Origin: an uncultured Lachnospiraceae bacterium
GTDB lineage: Bacteria; Bacillota; Clostridia; Lachnospirales; Lachnospiraceae
DNA: 34,759 nt
Assembly: GCA_910589075.1 (NCBI GenBank)
Contig: CAJUSK010000018.1
Coordinates: 1-34,759, forward strand
Reading direction: 5' to 3'
Of this stretch, positions 16,510 to 23,935 are shown piece by piece. The notes under the pieces are model-generated. The model searched no databases and had not been told where the DNA came from. It saw nothing but the letters and a program-made list of their open reading frames with translations. Numbering within the stretch: position 1 is the first letter of the stretch; each line of letters opens with the position of its first letter. Both the position numbers and the translations under genes were made by a program.

Positions 16510-17031
16510 CTAAATCCTGCCCAGGATTTTCTGTTCTCCCATGTAGCCTCCATACAGCACCTCCCTGCCTTCCTCTTTCCACATATCCCTCAACAGTTCT
16601 GTAAAAACGCCGTCCATCCGCTCATACAGTCCGTCCAGATACCATCTCCTGATTTCCTCCCGTATCCCCGGATACATTCGGATAAATTTCCCTTCCAGCT
16701 TTTCCGCCAGCGCCGCACTGTCTGCCTCCGCCTTGTCAAACAGACCGGCTATAGAAAGGCAGACAGCCTCCGGGGCCTCTTCCACAAACGGGTCATCCAG
16801 ATAGTGGGCAACATAGAAAACATGTTTTCCGGTAATATAACTGCTCCGCAGAAACGAAATTCCGAAGACACCGCCCTCCCGCAGCGCCAGCCTCTCCATC
16901 ACACAGCACAGATCCTTCCCGCTTTCCCCGCAGCTTTTGCTACAGGCCTGCGCCATTTCGGACAGACGTTTCTGCAAAAACGCCTCTTTTTCCGTCTCCA
17001 GGTATGCTTTCATCTCACCGATCCTGTTCAT
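16510..17031 (-). CDS. Conserved-looking cytoplasmic protein of unknown function (173 aa)
   Basis: The product has 173 aa and is largely helical and charged. It starts at the ATG at 17031 with AGGAGG six bases upstream. It has no signal peptide or membrane span. Cysteines cluster at SKSCGESGKDLCCVMERL (around residues 33-45), followed by a strand-rich part (GVFGISFLRSSYITGKHVF) and a long amphipathic helix. It ends VLYGGYMGEQKILGRI. I do not recognise the family. It opens the tight run of genes leading through the Imm11-like, Eag-like, VgrG pair and PAAR effector genes. A part in spike or baseplate assembly is likely from context, but nothing in the sequence proves it. Confidence 0.6.
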   Translation of the reverse strand: MNRIGEMKAYLETEKEAFLQKRLSEMAQACSKSCGESGKDLCCVMERLALREGGVFGISFLRSSYITGKHVFYVAHYLDDPFVEEAPEAVCLSIAGLFDKAEADSAALAEKLEGKFIRMYPGIREEIRRWYLDGLYERMDGVFTELLRDMWKEEGREVLYGGYMGEQKILGRI

Positions 17032-17098
17032 GAGATTCCTCCTTTATAAAGTGATTGTGTTTATCGTCCCAATCCAGGGAATGTGTGTTCTTGTGCGT

Positions 17099-17115
17099 GC
17101 AGACTGACTGTCTGC
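17099..17115. other. Perfect 6-bp hairpin in the gap between cassette 1 and family D gene
   Basis: GCAGAC and GTCTGC flank a five-base loop. A TTTT follows on the plus strand only, which is opposite to the direction of the genes, so it is a poor candidate for an operon terminator. It may be an mRNA structure or chance. Confidence 0.25.
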
Positions 17116-17124
17116 TTTTCTGCA

Positions 17125-18993
17125 TCAGAATGCAGGTTTCATGTAATTCCAGAGTGGGGTATCCGCAAAATATTCCTTATCTACCCTGAATCCCCTGCCA
17201 TCACAGGCTATATACATCCCCCAGGCATTTACAATCATCTTGAGACTGACTTTCTCGCCACAGGGCTGTAAGCTGTTTATCTTCTCATATTCGTCTTCCA
17301 TGGCCTGCAGGTATTTTTCCTTTGTCCGGTTATCCAGTGCTTCACCGCTTTTGCTTTTCATCCCCCTGCGGCATATTTCTGCCATTTCTGCAAACGGCAC
17401 CAGTTCCTGTATCCTTAACAGTTTGCCGCTCTCTATGTCTATATTGAACCATATCCGGCCCGCTACGCCGCTTAATATGCGTTCATTCAGGTATTCAGGC
17501 ACAACTCTGACATTCACGTACTTTTCATCTTTTTTACCGTTCTTCGCTATATCTTCCACAGCCAGGTATTCCAGATGGGTGATCTGATCCTGTATGACCT
17601 TCTCCTTTTCCTTATCCCGATTGGAGTACGTGATTCCTCCAATCACTCTGACGCGCCTGCCATCCTCCAATTTTATTTCATATGACTTGTCCTTCAGGGA
17701 TTGATTTATTTTGCTGTCATAACCATGATAATAAGTATGAAGATTCACCCTTTCCAGACTGTTCTGTCTTTGGCACAGCATTGTCTCGCCTTTACCCAAG
17801 TACACTCTTTCCAGATAAAAGTCTTCTGCCGCCTCGTCATACATAAAATATTCCATCCTCCAGGGACTGACGCCATACCGTTCAAAGCCTGTCCGGTCTA
17901 CGCAGGCCAGCGTCCCCTCCGATACAAACTCCAGTTGCGCACACTGAATGTCTCCTTCTTCCAACACCTTCTTCCTGTATCCCGCCCCATCAGACAGATA
18001 CAGCCACAACTGATCCCCCAGTAATCTGCGGTACTCATCATACTGCGCCTCCTCCGGCCTATACACCGATACTACATAATCGGTCGTCCCGTCATGGTTC
18101 AGGTCACAGCCCGTTATCCGTTCTCTGTCTGACATACGATATTCTTCCGGCAGCATGGAACGAATCATCTCCACATCCATCGGTTCAGTCTGCATACCGC
18201 AGACTGCCCTTTCTGCCTCCCATGTCAGCCACTGGGCCATACAGCTTTCGATTCCCTCTGTTACATCCAACAAGCGACGGTTCTCCAGGTCCAGCCTGTA
18301 TACATGCCCATCTGCAACACAGTATTCCTCCCACTCCCCTGACACTTCCTGACCATAACTTTCCATCCATTCATCCCATCGCTCTTCTCTCCCCGTCAAT
18401 GTCACACCGGCACAATTCAATACTCCCTCACATACCTGATATTCGGGAACTTCTCTTTCCTTTTTGCTACCCCCGCGCCGGGCAAACCAGATGATATCCC
18501 AGTTGTCAAAATACACATATTCTGTGACACTGCCCATCTCATACATGGCAGCTCGCATTCCCGTCAGATTTGGCTGAGGTTTTTCCAGTATGAGCACACC
18601 CCACATGTCTTCCGGATCCTCACTGTCAAGTCCGGTATCCGTTATTATGCTTTGTCCATAGAAAGATTCCCAAAGTATCTCTCTGTAGCATCCTTCTGTC
18701 TGTTCCCAGCCGTTTTCCCCCAGAACAGCCAGCCTTGTGCTGTCTTCCTCCAGACCGTACAGCGAATCTTTATATTTTTCAAACAGCAGGCGTTCCTTGT
18801 CAATCCGGTTTTCCATCTTTTCCCGGCGTTCTTTCAATGCGGTTTTCAGGTCTTCTATTGTGGTATTTGTTATGTCGCACACTGGCGCTGTCTCAGATTT
18901 GTCAGTTCCCGTATATTTCTCATTGACGCTGCACAGTACTGCAAGAATTGTGAGCAGTATGCCAATATGTATATACCGCTTATTTTGATTCAT
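17125..18993 (-). CDS. Family D membrane-anchored protein, shorter copy
   Basis: The product has 622 aa. The ATG at 18993 is chosen because AGGAGG lies seven bases upstream; the open frame runs further, but only through the neighbouring gene. Residues about 7-22 form a membrane anchor, with no clear lipobox. It is homologous to the 811-aa protein at 4933: GWEQTEGCYREILWESFYGQ matches the corresponding GWRNVDNGYRELLDESYFGQ. The Asp loop CDLNHDGTTDYV lies near residue 296, and VPEYQVCEG aligns with IPEYQMCDN. It ends at WNYMKPAF, where the longer copy continues for another 170 residues, so it may be C-terminally truncated. It sits between the baseplate-like block and cassette 1. Its function is unknown; an extracytoplasmic immunity-like role is an inference. 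Confidence 0.7.
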   Translation of the reverse strand: MNQNKRYIHIGILLTILAVLCSVNEKYTGTDKSETAPVCDITNTTIEDLKTALKERREKMENRIDKERLLFEKYKDSLYGLEEDSTRLAVLGENGWEQTEGCYREILWESFYGQSIITDTGLDSEDPEDMWGVLILEKPQPNLTGMRAAMYEMGSVTEYVYFDNWDIIWFARRGGSKKEREVPEYQVCEGVLNCAGVTLTGREERWDEWMESYGQEVSGEWEEYCVADGHVYRLDLENRRLLDVTEGIESCMAQWLTWEAERAVCGMQTEPMDVEMIRSMLPEEYRMSDRERITGCDLNHDGTTDYVVSVYRPEEAQYDEYRRLLGDQLWLYLSDGAGYRKKVLEEGDIQCAQLEFVSEGTLACVDRTGFERYGVSPWRMEYFMYDEAAEDFYLERVYLGKGETMLCQRQNSLERVNLHTYYHGYDSKINQSLKDKSYEIKLEDGRRVRVIGGITYSNRDKEKEKVIQDQITHLEYLAVEDIAKNGKKDEKYVNVRVVPEYLNERILSGVAGRIWFNIDIESGKLLRIQELVPFAEMAEICRRGMKSKSGEALDNRTKEKYLQAMEDEYEKINSLQPCGEKVSLKMIVNAWGMYIACDGRGFRVDKEYFADTPLWNYMKPAF

Positions 18994-19010
18994 TCTGCCG
19001 CCTCCTGCCC

Positions 19011-19784
19011 TCAATCCACAAGAATCATCCGCCGTTTCTTCTCCGGCTCTCTTTGCTGCGGGGCACCGCCCATATAGCGGAGGGTCATACACATCTCCTG
19101 AAACAATGCTTCCTGCGATATTGTATGTTCCGGCTTTTTCCCGTTTTTCCGCCCGATATAGTCTGTCAGTATATCTCTTGGCAGCGCATCCCCACGGTTC
19201 ATGCACAGATAGGCAAACTGGGCATCCATATCCCCGCAGCCGTTTGTTTCCAGCAATTCCTGTGCAAACCGCTGTGTTAAGACAGGGCACATGGCGCTGC
19301 CCCGCAGGCTCCCCCAGGAAGCATGGATATAATTGAGAACATTGTACTGCGTTCCCATATCCTCAAAACTTTTATAGGTTTCCCGCAGCCAGGCACCCCT
19401 CTGCAGGCGGAAACGGCATACTTCCAGTTCGTTCTCCCCTGTCTCCACCCGTTCATCCAGGACGATTTCCATGCCATAGAGAATATGGTCCGGTGTCTCC
19501 TGTGCCGCCGCAAACCGCATTTTCAGCGCCGTCACTTGGTCTGTCGGCTCATAGGATACCCGTTCCTCTTCAGTTATCAAATAGACAAAATCTCTGAATT
19601 TGATCATGCCCGGGCTGACCACAAGCTGTTCCCCTTCAATCCGTACATGACAGCCTTTTAATATCCCCTGGCCATATTGCCGGTATTCCAGCCCGATATG
19701 GGCAAAGGAATAATCCCGCAGCGACCATAACAACTCTTTTTTTAATATCCGGTTTCGCTCAAACAGCGGATACAGATTCTGCAT
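19011..19784 (-). CDS. Putative baseplate/tail-fibre-base protein (257 aa)
   Basis: The product has 257 aa, soluble, with the start at ATG 19784 and GGGAG ten bases ahead. The N-terminal part, YGQGILKGCHVRIEGEQLVV followed by SPGMIKFRDFVYLI, has the pattern often seen at the start of phage baseplate or fibre-network proteins and in TssK-like proteins: 'G..KG..V....-VSPG...-.-' (by eye). The rest is mostly helical with LNYIHASWGSLRG in the middle and a basic tail, PEKKRRMILVD. It is grouped with the 230-aa and 455-aa genes in a likely co-transcribed block between two spike-effector cassettes. A baseplate component is the best guess. I cannot name a family. Confidence 0.5.
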   Translation of the reverse strand: MQNLYPLFERNRILKKELLWSLRDYSFAHIGLEYRQYGQGILKGCHVRIEGEQLVVSPGMIKFRDFVYLITEEERVSYEPTDQVTALKMRFAAAQETPDHILYGMEIVLDERVETGENELEVCRFRLQRGAWLRETYKSFEDMGTQYNVLNYIHASWGSLRGSAMCPVLTQRFAQELLETNGCGDMDAQFAYLCMNRGDALPRDILTDYIGRKNGKKPEHTISQEALFQEMCMTLRYMGGAPQQREPEKKRRMILVD

Positions 19785-19807
19785 ACCATTTTCTCCCTTC
19801 TTTTTGT

Positions 19808-19842
19808 CTGAGGAAGCGCCGATTCAACGATCGCTTTCTCAG
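19808..19842. other. 11-bp near-perfect hairpin between baseplate-like genes
   Basis: CTGAGGAAGCG at 19808-19818 pairs with CGCTTTCTCAG at 19832-19842, with one G-T-type mismatch and a 13-base loop. It fills most of the 65-base spacer between the 230-aa and 257-aa genes. In the minus-strand transcript no U-run follows, so it is probably an mRNA stability or processing element rather than a terminator (inference). Confidence 0.45.
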
Positions 19843-19849
19843 AGTTCCC

Positions 19850-20542
19850 CTAAAACAGCACTGTCTCATCCAACTCCATCGTTTCTTCCACATCAATAAT
19901 CCCGAAATGATGTTCCCAGAACAGCCATGCCTCACAGTAAACCGGCAGAAACATATCCCGTAAAAAAGTCAGCCGCTGCCGTCCTTCTTCCGTCTCCTTC
20001 ACGCCCACATAGACCAGTACCTGCCGTACACTTTCCGTACCTGCATAGACAAGGGAATCCGGATACATCAGACGCATGGCCTCACGAAACAGATGAATGG
20101 AACAGCCGCACCGGTGAAGCTTCACGATCAGACACAGCAGCGGCCGAAGCTCATGCCGTTTCACATAGTCGATTCCCCTGGCCGCCCGGCTTCCCCAGAC
20201 CCCCTGCCCTAGTTCCTCCAGCAAAAACCGCAGGGCATATTCCTGTCTGGAAAGGCTCTGTCGCAGATCAATCTGTATCAGATATTGCATAAAAACATCA
20301 AAAAACAATGCCCGCGCCTTTCCGTATGCCTCCAGATCCATGTCAAACATGGCTGAAAATTCTTTGGAAAACCGGTACAGCGGGTTGATTTCCACCCAGC
20401 CCTCATCTATATCCCGGTTATTCAGGGATTCCTGCGCAATTTCCGTATAGGGGCTCCCGTTCCTGACCGGGACATATCGTACATCTTCCCGCGCCACTTT
20501 GCAGCGGTCGGCTGCCAGCGCCGCTTCCCACGCATAGTTCAC
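19850..20542 (-). CDS. Putative baseplate protein (tail-protein-I-like position, 230 aa)
   Basis: The product has 230 aa, with a GTG start at 20542 that overlaps the upstream stop. AGGAGG lies 9-10 bases ahead. It is soluble and mainly helical: PLYRFSKEFSAMFDMDLEAY, a long amphipathic middle, then RLTFLRDMFLPVYCEAWLFW near the C-terminus. The last block loosely recalls the end of tail-protein-I/gp7-type baseplate wedge proteins, where a helix is followed by a Pro and aromatic strand (weak resemblance by eye). The four-base translational overlap with the 455-aa gene argues that the two products work together in equal amounts. Wedge proteins do so (family knowledge). No confident family assignment. 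Confidence 0.45.
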   Translation of the reverse strand: MNYAWEAALAADRCKVAREDVRYVPVRNGSPYTEIAQESLNNRDIDEGWVEINPLYRFSKEFSAMFDMDLEAYGKARALFFDVFMQYLIQIDLRQSLSRQEYALRFLLEELGQGVWGSRAARGIDYVKRHELRPLLCLIVKLHRCGCSIHLFREAMRLMYPDSLVYAGTESVRQVLVYVGVKETEEGRQRLTFLRDMFLPVYCEAWLFWEHHFGIIDVEETMELDETVLF

Positions 20543-21906
20543 AGCCTGTCCCCTCCTTTTGTTTCATTTTCCCAGGCACCATCCGTCAATATTCCCACAC
20601 ACCGGTATTCACAGATTTCCTGTTGCAGGCAGGAGACGGCAAAACGCATCATACTGTCATTGAGATAATACCCCGGCTGCTTTTCCCGAAATACAATCAG
20701 CAGCGTGCGCCTGCTGTCCATGGGAAACATACCTTCTCCCACAAACCAGTCCATACTCCGCAGGGCAGGATATTCTTCTTTGTCACAGACCTGTATTTCT
20801 TCCGGTTCAATCCATTTCTCCACATCCAGTTCCATCAGCCTGCGCATCAGACCGGCCCTTGTCATCAGCCGCACGCCGTTCTCCTCCAGACTCCTTCTGC
20901 CAAAAGAGTCCTTTCTCCGATTGGTCAGCAGGGCAGCCGTATAATCCAGTGATTGTATGGTTTTTGTCTGTATCATATGTAATACTTTCCAGTCCTCGAA
21001 AGTTTCCTTTTTTGATTTGACAATGATACGATCCGTTTCGTGGCGGATTTCCATAATGTCCTCATTGGAACAAACCAGATAGCCGTCCCTTTCTTCCCTG
21101 CTGTCCAGAGAAAATGCATGCTCATAACAAATTCCGTCCAACGCCGGCAGCATAAAATCCTCACTGTCAAATTCCAGCCATTCCATATTCCAGAGAGGTA
21201 TCATGTCATAGTGCACATATGGTTCCAATCCCCCGAAATGAACCGTGACATCTTCCGTTTCCGGCTGAATCGGTATCCTTTCCCCGTTTTTTGCCGGATC
21301 GCACATCCAAATATCATAAAACCGATCCAGATATCCGGTATTCACCGTCTCCCAGGGGATATGGTTATCCAGAAAGATGTGATACAATCCTTCCACCGCC
21401 TGGCGGTAACGTTTTGCCGGGCGGATGTGAAACAAAGTTTCCGCCTCGCCAGTCTCTGTCCTCACAGTCCCCGGAAATATCTTTTCCGGCACGAACCCTT
21501 CCATACCGCTTTCGCTCAGTTCCAGATAAACCGTTCCCCCATAGACTTCCCCTTCCTCCTGTATGCCCATGGTCCTGTTTTTCTCCAGATCCATAGCATC
21601 CACCGGATACAGCGTCCCATTGGCCGGATCATACACATCCCGTTTTACAATGGTCATAACCGTTTCATATCTGTTATCTCCAATCCGGATTTCATCCCGC
21701 ACCCGCCGTTCCAGTTCTTTATATTTCTGTTCGGTACACCGTATAACCTTGCCCAGCCCTTCCAGGAGTACCTCTTTTGCAAATTTCCGCTCATCCAAAT
21801 CTTCGATTTCCCGCAGGCGTTTCTCTATATACCGTTCAAAATCAAAAGGATAATCCAAAACCGTTGATGCATGATTCTCATACCAGTTTTTATGCTGTTG
21901 TGTCAT
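20539..21906 (-). CDS. Putative baseplate component (455 aa)
   Basis: The product has 455 aa with no export signal. The ATG at 21906 follows AAGGAGCGGAGAAC, a good ribosome site. The N-terminal 80 residues are helical and highly charged (RYIEKRLREIEDLDERKFAK). A strand-rich middle with VYLELSESGMEGFVPEKIFP and DVTVHFGGLEPYVHYDMIPL follows. The end has an ALLTNRRKDSFGRRS segment and a final mixed domain. I recognise no named family. Length, order and overlap with the next gene would suit a baseplate wedge protein in a contractile system, comparable in position to TssF or gp6, but that is inference from context. Confidence 0.45.
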   Translation of the reverse strand: MTQQHKNWYENHASTVLDYPFDFERYIEKRLREIEDLDERKFAKEVLLEGLGKVIRCTEQKYKELERRVRDEIRIGDNRYETVMTIVKRDVYDPANGTLYPVDAMDLEKNRTMGIQEEGEVYGGTVYLELSESGMEGFVPEKIFPGTVRTETGEAETLFHIRPAKRYRQAVEGLYHIFLDNHIPWETVNTGYLDRFYDIWMCDPAKNGERIPIQPETEDVTVHFGGLEPYVHYDMIPLWNMEWLEFDSEDFMLPALDGICYEHAFSLDSREERDGYLVCSNEDIMEIRHETDRIIVKSKKETFEDWKVLHMIQTKTIQSLDYTAALLTNRRKDSFGRRSLEENGVRLMTRAGLMRRLMELDVEKWIEPEEIQVCDKEEYPALRSMDWFVGEGMFPMDSRRTLLIVFREKQPGYYLNDSMMRFAVSCLQQEICEYRCVGILTDGAWENETKGGDRL

Positions 21907-21918
21907 GTTCTCCGCTCC

Positions 21919-22290
21919 TTATCTGTCTGTGCTTTTTGTGCTTCCCAACTGCTTTCTGTAAAGGTGGGAACCATCCGTCAGCGTATTTCTGCCCACATGA
22001 AAATCTGTCAGCCAGGCCCCTGCCGCCTGGTCTTTTCTCACAAGAATATGAACGGCCATGGCCAGTGCCCCCACCACTTTCTCCGGGCCGCACTGGCTCT
22101 GTCCCACCGGTGAAAGCGCTGCCGGCACCGCTCCCAGGGCCCTGGGAACACATTGACTGAAATCCGGCGTCAGACGAATCTCCCTTGCCGGAAGCGGGGC
22201 ATGCATCCGATATTTTGTACCGTGTAAATATACGTTTTCCCCGTTCCCATTGAACTCATTCCCCATATGAAACGAACTGTTTCTGCCCAT
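21919..22290 (-). CDS. Small protein of unknown function (123 aa)
   Basis: The product has 123 aa and starts at the ATG at 22290, with GGAGAGGAG upstream. Spacing to the 455-aa gene is 12 bases, so it belongs to the baseplate-like block. The N-terminus (GRNSSFHMGNEFNGNGENVY) is polar and Gly/Asn-rich. The centre has two cysteines and a repeated small-residue pattern (CVPRALGAVPAALSPVGQSQ). The end is basic (HLYRKQLGSTKSTDR). There is no signal peptide or membrane span. I do not recognise it. Its composition and GC content match the neighbouring baseplate-like genes rather than the AT-rich effector cassette on the other side. Confidence 0.5.
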   Translation of the reverse strand: MGRNSSFHMGNEFNGNGENVYLHGTKYRMHAPLPAREIRLTPDFSQCVPRALGAVPAALSPVGQSQCGPEKVVGALAMAVHILVRKDQAAGAWLTDFHVGRNTLTDGSHLYRKQLGSTKSTDR

Positions 22291-22338
22291 ACTGCGAATC
22301 TCCTCTCCTGTTTTTCATGAAACCGGTAAAAATTCTTC

Positions 22339-23739
22339 TTACCTGTCCGCGCTTTTTATATAGTTCTCCCATATCTCCTTAAATCCCTCATTATAGTCCC
22401 ATCGCTCATCTCCCCAATCTCTGAGGCGCCTTTCCTCAATCACAATCCCGGTCACCCTGTCCACTGCAAAATGGCTGATGAACTCTTTACGCATCCACTT
22501 ATCTCCTTCTTTATACATCCATGTATCCCCCTCCTGATACATTGCATCCGCCTTCGAAAGACCCAGGATATAATACTGTCCGTCACAGGTTATTCCCTTA
22601 TGCACAAGCTGGTATCTCACATTTTCTTCCCCCGCCGGTTCAAACTCATAAACCGGCGTGCCGGCTGTATGGTAGGCCCTGCTTTTCTTCTCGTCCCTGT
22701 AACAGATTCTGCCGGCCGCTTCGTAATCCTCTTCCGGATACAGGGCGCAAAAAACAAGTGACAGCGCTTCCTGTTCCGTCACCGGATACGCAGCGGCTTC
22801 CTCCCCGCACCCCTCTGCAGGCCGCTTCCGCTCCGGATACAGCAGTTCCCCGAATATTTCATCCATTGTTTTTTCCTGAATTCCCTCCGTTTCCATTGCC
22901 GAAAAGAAAGGCGCCGTGACTTCGTCCCAGTTCTCTTTTCCCACATCGACCCAGCCGCTTCCGTTTATATCTATACAATAATAATGACAGCTGCCTAAAC
23001 CCTCTTCCAGATCCAGTGCGGTATCCCATTCCCCTGTTTCATCCGGCACATATAGTCTGTTCCTTATCTTGTCTGCGTGTAACCCGTCATGACGCCAGAT
23101 CATTCCCTCTCCCAGTATCTTTTCCACATACATACGGCTTTCACAGAATGTTATCCGAAATTCATTCCAGCCTGGCTCCCATTTGAATATATATACATCA
23201 TTCCTGCTTTCCCCTAATTCCGGTTTCCCATCCCCATCCAGATCGTCATAATAAAAAGTTCTGTTCCAATAAAGAGAGTCCTCAAACTCTCCTCCAGTCG
23301 GGAGCAAATCCCGGTGATATTGTTTTTTTCCGGCATAATTGGTATACATTTCATTCTTTAATATTTTTAAATAGGCTTCTTTATAAAGTTTCTCTTCTTC
23401 TTCCGTCAGCCTTAACTGCGGCATACGCGGTTCAAAATCCAGAGATTTTACTGCCTGGCATACGGTTGCTATCGCTGCTTCTTTGCCTGCTTCTGTATCA
23501 TGTTCCGCATCTGATCCTTCTGTCTCTGAAGTGCTTCCATAGGAATCCGTACCACCGGCAATTTCATTCCCACTGTTTTCATTTTTCTTATTCTCCCATG
23601 CCAGATCCGTCATACCTTCCATACATATGTCTTTTATTTTACCGGCCTGCCGGTATTCCCTGCTTTTCAAGGATATGCATAACGGAATAACCACTAAACT
23701 GATCAACAGCCATGTGCATGTTGCAATTCTTTTCTTCAT
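22339..23739 (-). CDS. Membrane-anchored protein with Asp-rich loop (466 aa)
   Basis: The product has 466 aa. A basic start and one hydrophobic segment (TCTWLLISLVVIPLCISL) should anchor it with the body outside. A low-complexity Ser/Glu/Gly/Thr stretch, residues about 55-85, acts as a spacer. YYDDLDGDGKPELGES, near residue 168, has the spacing of a calcium-binding loop. The C-terminal 110 residues begin VTEQEALSLVFCALYPEEDY and resemble the C-terminal module of the lipoprotein at 23932 (ISEEEAVRLLLQEVYPQVGN), so these neighbours share a domain. AAAGGAGAG precedes the ATG. It lies second downstream of the PAAR-lysozyme effector, and a protective extracytoplasmic role is inferred. Confidence 0.68.
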   Translation of the reverse strand: MKKRIATCTWLLISLVVIPLCISLKSREYRQAGKIKDICMEGMTDLAWENKKNENSGNEIAGGTDSYGSTSETEGSDAEHDTEAGKEAAIATVCQAVKSLDFEPRMPQLRLTEEEEKLYKEAYLKILKNEMYTNYAGKKQYHRDLLPTGGEFEDSLYWNRTFYYDDLDGDGKPELGESRNDVYIFKWEPGWNEFRITFCESRMYVEKILGEGMIWRHDGLHADKIRNRLYVPDETGEWDTALDLEEGLGSCHYYCIDINGSGWVDVGKENWDEVTAPFFSAMETEGIQEKTMDEIFGELLYPERKRPAEGCGEEAAAYPVTEQEALSLVFCALYPEEDYEAAGRICYRDEKKSRAYHTAGTPVYEFEPAGEENVRYQLVHKGITCDGQYYILGLSKADAMYQEGDTWMYKEGDKWMRKEFISHFAVDRVTGIVIEERRLRDWGDERWDYNEGFKEIWENYIKSADR

Positions 23740-23830
23740 TTTCTCTCCTTTTATTTTTCAAATTTATCTCTGTATTATCTGAAATACCTTACTTTCTGCA
23801 CAGAAATTCATCCAATCAAATTTGCTCCGC

Positions 23831-23935
23831 TTACCTCTTACTGCCCAGTTCAGCTGTTATCCAGTACAAATCAGTTCCGTCAAACCATGCTTCTTTTGTA
23901 CATGTTATATGATTCGTATTATCGCAATCAGCTAT
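23831..23935 (-). pseudogene. Possible C-terminal scrap of an RsiV-like gene
   Basis: Immediately after the 625-aa lipoprotein gene, one frame without a start reads through KEAWFDGTDLYWITAELGSK to a stop at 23831-23833. It loosely resembles the C-terminus of the RsiV-like protein at 7449 (SISDGTKWRLSEVD). It may be the tail of a lost paralogue. The 23740-23830 part of the gap shows nothing recognisable. Confidence 0.35.

Noticed and set aside
17099..17124. Rho-independent terminator after the 622-aa gene
   Set aside because: The stem is only 6 bp and the T-run is on the plus strand, against the direction of transcription.
18994..19290. Longer start for the 622-aa family-D protein
   Set aside because: The extra 99 codons only shadow the 257-aa gene; the ATG at 18993 has AGGAGG and begins a proper membrane anchor.
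21040..21867. 275-codon plus-strand frame
   Set aside because: Antisense to the 455-aa gene, no ribosome site, and phenylalanine/proline-rich shadow composition.
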